Source of the DNA: an archaeon
GTDB lineage: Archaea > Thermoproteota > Nitrososphaeria > Nitrososphaerales > UBA183
NCBI GenBank assembly: GCA_021786335.1
Contig: JAJYNM010000054.1
Span: 8,732-31,473, forward strand
Direction: 5' to 3'
DNA: 22,742 bases
The translations under genes were made by a program, and so were the position numbers. Shown piece after piece: positions 20,693 through 22,742 of this stretch. Within the stretch, counting starts at the first letter, position 1. Each line of letters begins with the position of its first letter. Below the pieces are notes generated by a model, which was not told the DNA's origin, did no database searches, and saw only the letters and a program-made list of their open reading frames with translations.

Positions 20693-21155
20693 ATGTTGGA
20701 GGACATCATCCCCCTGCGAGGATTCCCGCTCTTCGCCTGGGTCGTCCACCACGAGTGCCAGGTGGTCGAACGATTCCCCGGGACGATGCCAGGCTCTTTG
20801 AACTTGCACCGGTGACAGTTCGGACCGACCTCCGGCCGCCCTCTCCGTTCCTGAGGTTGGTGATATCGCCTTCGGTGGAGTCGGTTTTGGACCTCTCGGA
20901 GGATTTCGTCCCGGACGAGTTGATATGGAATCCCAGATACCCATCCAGTTCCTTGACATGGACATCCCGTATAGGGGGGTCTGGACTCCATGCATCAGGC
21001 TTCGGCCGTGTCCTAGGCGCTTCGTGTTGGTGTTGCAGGCGCTCCATGGGGGCCTCGTCCTGGGCAGACCCCCCAGCTACGTGCAGTCAGATGACGGCGT
21101 AAAGGCTATAGGGCGTCTACGGCCCTTCTTGAGGGGGAGAAATGGCCCTAGTTGA
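20693..21155 (+). pseudogene. Disrupted gene of unknown function, coupled to the winged-helix gene
   Basis: Three frames in turn carry protein-like sequence. The first runs from ATG 20693: MLEDIIPLRGFPLFAWVVHH with ECQVVERFPGT. The second, from about 20790, is DARLFELAPVTVRTDLRPPS with FLRLVISPSVESVLDLSEDF and VPDELIWNP. The third, from about 20930 to the stop at 21155, is IPIQFLDMDIPYRGVWTPCI with RRFVLVLQALHGGLVLGRPP. Each change is in the same direction. The predicted whole is about 150 aa. I do not recognise the family. Its final frame overlaps the ATG of the winged-helix gene by 14 nt, the arrangement of a coupled gene pair, which supports a once-intact gene. Minus-strand frames over the same region look random. 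Confidence 0.4.
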
Positions 21156-21399
21156 TGGGGGATCAGTCGGCAGGCCGTTCTGGCTGAGCTTGCTGCATCA
21201 CTTGATTGTCAGGCCACTCACACCCACCGAGCTCGCGTCCTTGGAACACAAGCATCTCAGCTCAGTCAGCAGGGAACTGAGCAGGCTGCGACGCGAAGGT
21301 CTGGTCGAGTGCGCCGAAGCCGTGAGCAGACAGAAGTTCTACAAGCCAACGCAGGAGGGGTACATCCTGGCCTATGCGAGCCTAAGACAGGGCAGGTAG
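21142..21399 (+). CDS. Winged-helix DNA-binding protein (MarR/ArsR-like), 85 aa
   Basis: The 85-aa protein is one winged helix-turn-helix domain: FWLSLLHHLIVRPLTPTELA for helices 1-2, HKHLSSVSRELSRLRREGLV for the recognition helix and start of the wing, and RQKFYKPTQEGYILA for the wing and last helix. It probably binds DNA as a dimer; no effector-binding residues such as paired cysteines are obvious beyond C57. ATG 21142 follows GAGGGGGAGA (21131-21140), a strong ribosome site and unusual here, since most genes appear leaderless. The upstream disrupted gene ends inside this start, so the two were probably translationally coupled. Confidence 0.75.
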   Translation: MALVDGGSVGRPFWLSLLHHLIVRPLTPTELASLEHKHLSSVSRELSRLRREGLVECAEAVSRQKFYKPTQEGYILAYASLRQGR

Positions 21400-21625
21400 C
21401 AACAGCAGGCGTGCATCTAAATCAACTGAACTAGGGGGCTAGCTAAGGCGGAGGTAGGGTTGCCCGCTTCGAGCCACGGCGATGGTTGCGATGAGCGAAG
21501 GGAGCTCAGGAAGCGAGATCTGCAACCCTTGGCTATGTTGCAACCGGCGGGCGCCTTGAGCGGCGACATGCCTCGATTGGCCAGCCATCTCGCAGATGAG
21601 TTTTCTGCACCAGACGCGCGACTGA
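21400..21625 (+). other. Degraded or non-coding stretch before the GNAT relic
   Basis: No frame in these 226 nt has recognisable similarity. A frame reading LQPLAMLQPAGALSGDMPRL with ASHLADEFSAPDARLSHTF (about 21517-21640) might be the worn N-terminus of the GNAT gene that follows, but I cannot confirm it. Confidence 0.3.
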
Positions 21626-21940
21626 GCCATACTTTCCCTGCTGCGCGCGCAGGAGCAAGCCCCTAACAATATCCATATGGCGGTCGTAGGAGGGAAGGAT
21701 GTCGGGACTTCGTCAGAAACCCTCCTCAAAGAGCCAGGCTACATACTCTGCATAGCCGCCGATGAGCTCAGCCGCAATCGTGGCATCGCGACGGAGCTCT
21801 TGAAGAGGAGGTCGATGCAGAGGCAGAAGGAAAAATGACTGCGTGGACAGCGCTGGATATCGAATCAGGCGATGCGGCTGCAGTCAGAATCCAGAAGAAG
21901 CCGGGACGCCGGGAGGCCAACAGGTTCGCCTGGCACGTGG
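21626..21940 (+). pseudogene. GNAT acetyltransferase remnant, frameshifted
   Basis: The first frame gives NNIHMAVVGGKDVGTSS and GYILCIAADELSRNRGIATE with LLK, which fits the central strand and acetyl-CoA loop of a GNAT (usually xIAVxPExRGxGIAxxLL). It stops at 21838. The other frame takes over near 21805-21830 with LEEEVDAEAEGKMTAW and ALDIESGDAAAVRIQKKPGR, matching the LDVxxxNxAAIRLYEKxGF segment that follows in GNAT proteins. One frameshift therefore separates the two halves. The acetyl-CoA loop itself is worn (RNRG where RGRG is typical). The N-terminus is not recoverable. Two overlapping small genes are a less likely reading. Confidence 0.55.
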
Positions 21941-22408
21941 GGCCATTGGCGGAGATGATTCCAGACCGCGGGCAGGTTACCCAGGCGAACAGGAATCGGC
22001 TGGGCAGAGTTGCTTTCTTGGTGCGAGGAACATCATCACCTCTGTGGCGGTCCCGCTACCTCCGTCAGGGAGGCTCGCACGCCTTGAACTCCTCGTGCGG
22101 GCACCAGGGATCAGGGTGGCGCCGTGGGAGCTAGACCGGTCCGTTTAGACATCGACAGTCCTGGACATACATACTTCCATGGTGAGAACGGTTACATCTT
22201 CCAGGCAGCCTATGGCCGCTCAGTCACGAAAGAGAGCCGCACCGCAGTAATCGGGTCATTTTCTCGTTGGGAGCGGTCTCTCGGAGGTTCGAGAATGGCT
22301 GCCTTGGCTCGGAGCTCCTTCGCTCGGGTGGAATCGAGCGCTGGCAGAGCTCGGCCTCCCATTCGAGGCCTCAACCACCCTCATGGCGCGACAAACTGGG
22401 TGGCACCC
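21941..22408. other. No recognisable gene
   Basis: This stretch of nearly 470 nt has several short frames but none with recognised similarity. ARNIITSVAVPLPPSGRLAR (about 22025-22085) and DIDSPGHTYFHGENGYIFQ (about 22148-22204) look somewhat protein-like and may be worn coding sequence. I see no RNA gene, repeat or insertion-sequence end. Confidence 0.4.
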
Positions 22409-22742
22409 CTACCGCTTGGACCTAGTCAGGGATTTCACGCAGACCTTGTTGTACTCGCATGCCCTGCACTTCGCAATGCTCTCGCTCGATGTTGGCTCCC
22501 TCTCCCCTGTCCAATAGCCTCGTTTTGCTGCCACTGCTGCTTCGGCAACGTTCCTCTCGTGCCGGAGTATGTGAATCTTCATCGAACCCCGATGCTCCCG
22601 TTCGAGTTCGTCTATCGTTCCGTCTATCAGGGCTCTCGACACCTTCGCGGTCCAATCCCTCTTCTCTCCGTCGTCCAGCGCCCCGGACCTCAGCCTTACC
22701 ACAGCCAGCCTCAGGTTCGAACAGTCGAACCCCATGCTGTCT
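22409..22742 (-). CDS. C-terminal part of a Cas4/RecB-like Fe-S PD-(D/E)XK nuclease (partial)
   Basis: The frame is open to the window edge, so the N-terminus and nuclease core lie outside. The visible 110 residues include MGFDCSNLRLAVVRLRSGAL, a helical region (VSRALIDGTIDELEREHRGS) and the ending AKCRACEYNKVC. This last has the C-x2-C-x5-C spacing of the three C-terminal cysteines that hold the 4Fe-4S cluster in Cas4, Dna2 and AddB-type nucleases; the fourth would be N-terminal. Cas4 works in CRISPR adaptation, but solitary archaeal members act in general DNA repair. No cas gene or CRISPR array is in this window. ATG 22735 is probably internal. Confidence 0.6.
   Translation of the reverse strand, partial: DSMGFDCSNLRLAVVRLRSGALDDGEKRDWTAKVSRALIDGTIDELEREHRGSMKIHILRHERNVAEAAVAAKRGYWTGEREPTSSESIAKCRACEYNKVCVKSLTRSKR

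Noticed and set aside
20554..21047. Minus-strand frames of 103-145 codons
   Set aside because: They are Arg/Pro/Gly-rich with no similarity, whereas the plus strand carries protein-like sequence coupled to the winged-helix gene.
22409..22742. A CRISPR-Cas locus inferred from the Cas4-like fragment
   Set aside because: No repeats or other cas genes are visible in the window, and solitary Cas4/RecB-like nucleases are common.

Overview
The window looks like chromosomal DNA from a high-GC archaeon of the TACK group, most likely a Nitrososphaeria/Thaumarchaeota-type lineage. The evidence is an archaeal ribosomal protein L10e whose N-terminus has the residues I associate with Thaumarchaeota, an archaeal-style KsgA/Dim1, a TrmJ-like SPOUT enzyme, a Trm-G10/Trm11-like methyltransferase, and archaeal TATA-like boxes about 23-35 nt before many start codons. 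This spacing implies largely leaderless transcripts, with ATG, GTG and TTG starts. I see no tRNA, rRNA or CRISPR array. The lineage call is an inference.

Layout. 1-1763: a frameshifted HTH regulator with two membrane helices (-), a membrane-anchored Cys-rich small protein (+) and a split membrane protein (+). 1839-4439: an RNA-modification cluster of KsgA, a TrmJ-like 2'-O-methyltransferase and a convergent Trm-G10-like methyltransferase. 4498-5170: a decayed DUF72 gene (-). 5489-6016: ribosomal protein L10e, whose conserved N-terminus starts at a GTT codon. 6204-8168: an M13 peptidase (-). 8279-9145: a collapsed ECF-transporter locus in which the start of EcfA is fused to the middle of EcfT. 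9207-9386: a 59-aa orphan gene. 9396-12062: a diaminopentanoate-dehydrogenase-like enzyme (-) divergent from a UbiB/ABC1 kinase (+). 12072-13060: an Hsp20 and an SRPBCC protein (-). 13155-15415: a VOC protein, a hypothetical protein, an amidohydrolase and a glutaredoxin-like protein (+). 15505-16274: an internally deleted TnpB-like gene whose 3' end is a dense cluster of hairpins. 16363-18795: a tightly overlapping operon of CysRS-like ligase, GNAT and HExxH protein (-). 18863-20607: a small orphan, a thioredoxin-like protein and an M29-like peptidase (+). 20693-22408: a disrupted unknown gene coupled to an intact winged-helix gene, then a GNAT relic and degraded sequence. 22409-22742: the C-terminal part of a Cas4/RecB-like Fe-S nuclease (-).

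The window mixes intact housekeeping genes with an unusual number of broken ones. Some breaks are single frameshifts, which could be sequencing errors. The ECF, TnpB and DUF72 loci also carry internal deletions or several lesions, which points to real decay. The most interesting points are the TnpB remnant with a probable guide-RNA scaffold, the CysRS-like/GNAT/metalloprotease operon in which the ligase lacks one of the four classical zinc ligands, and the apparent loss of a standard start codon in L10e.
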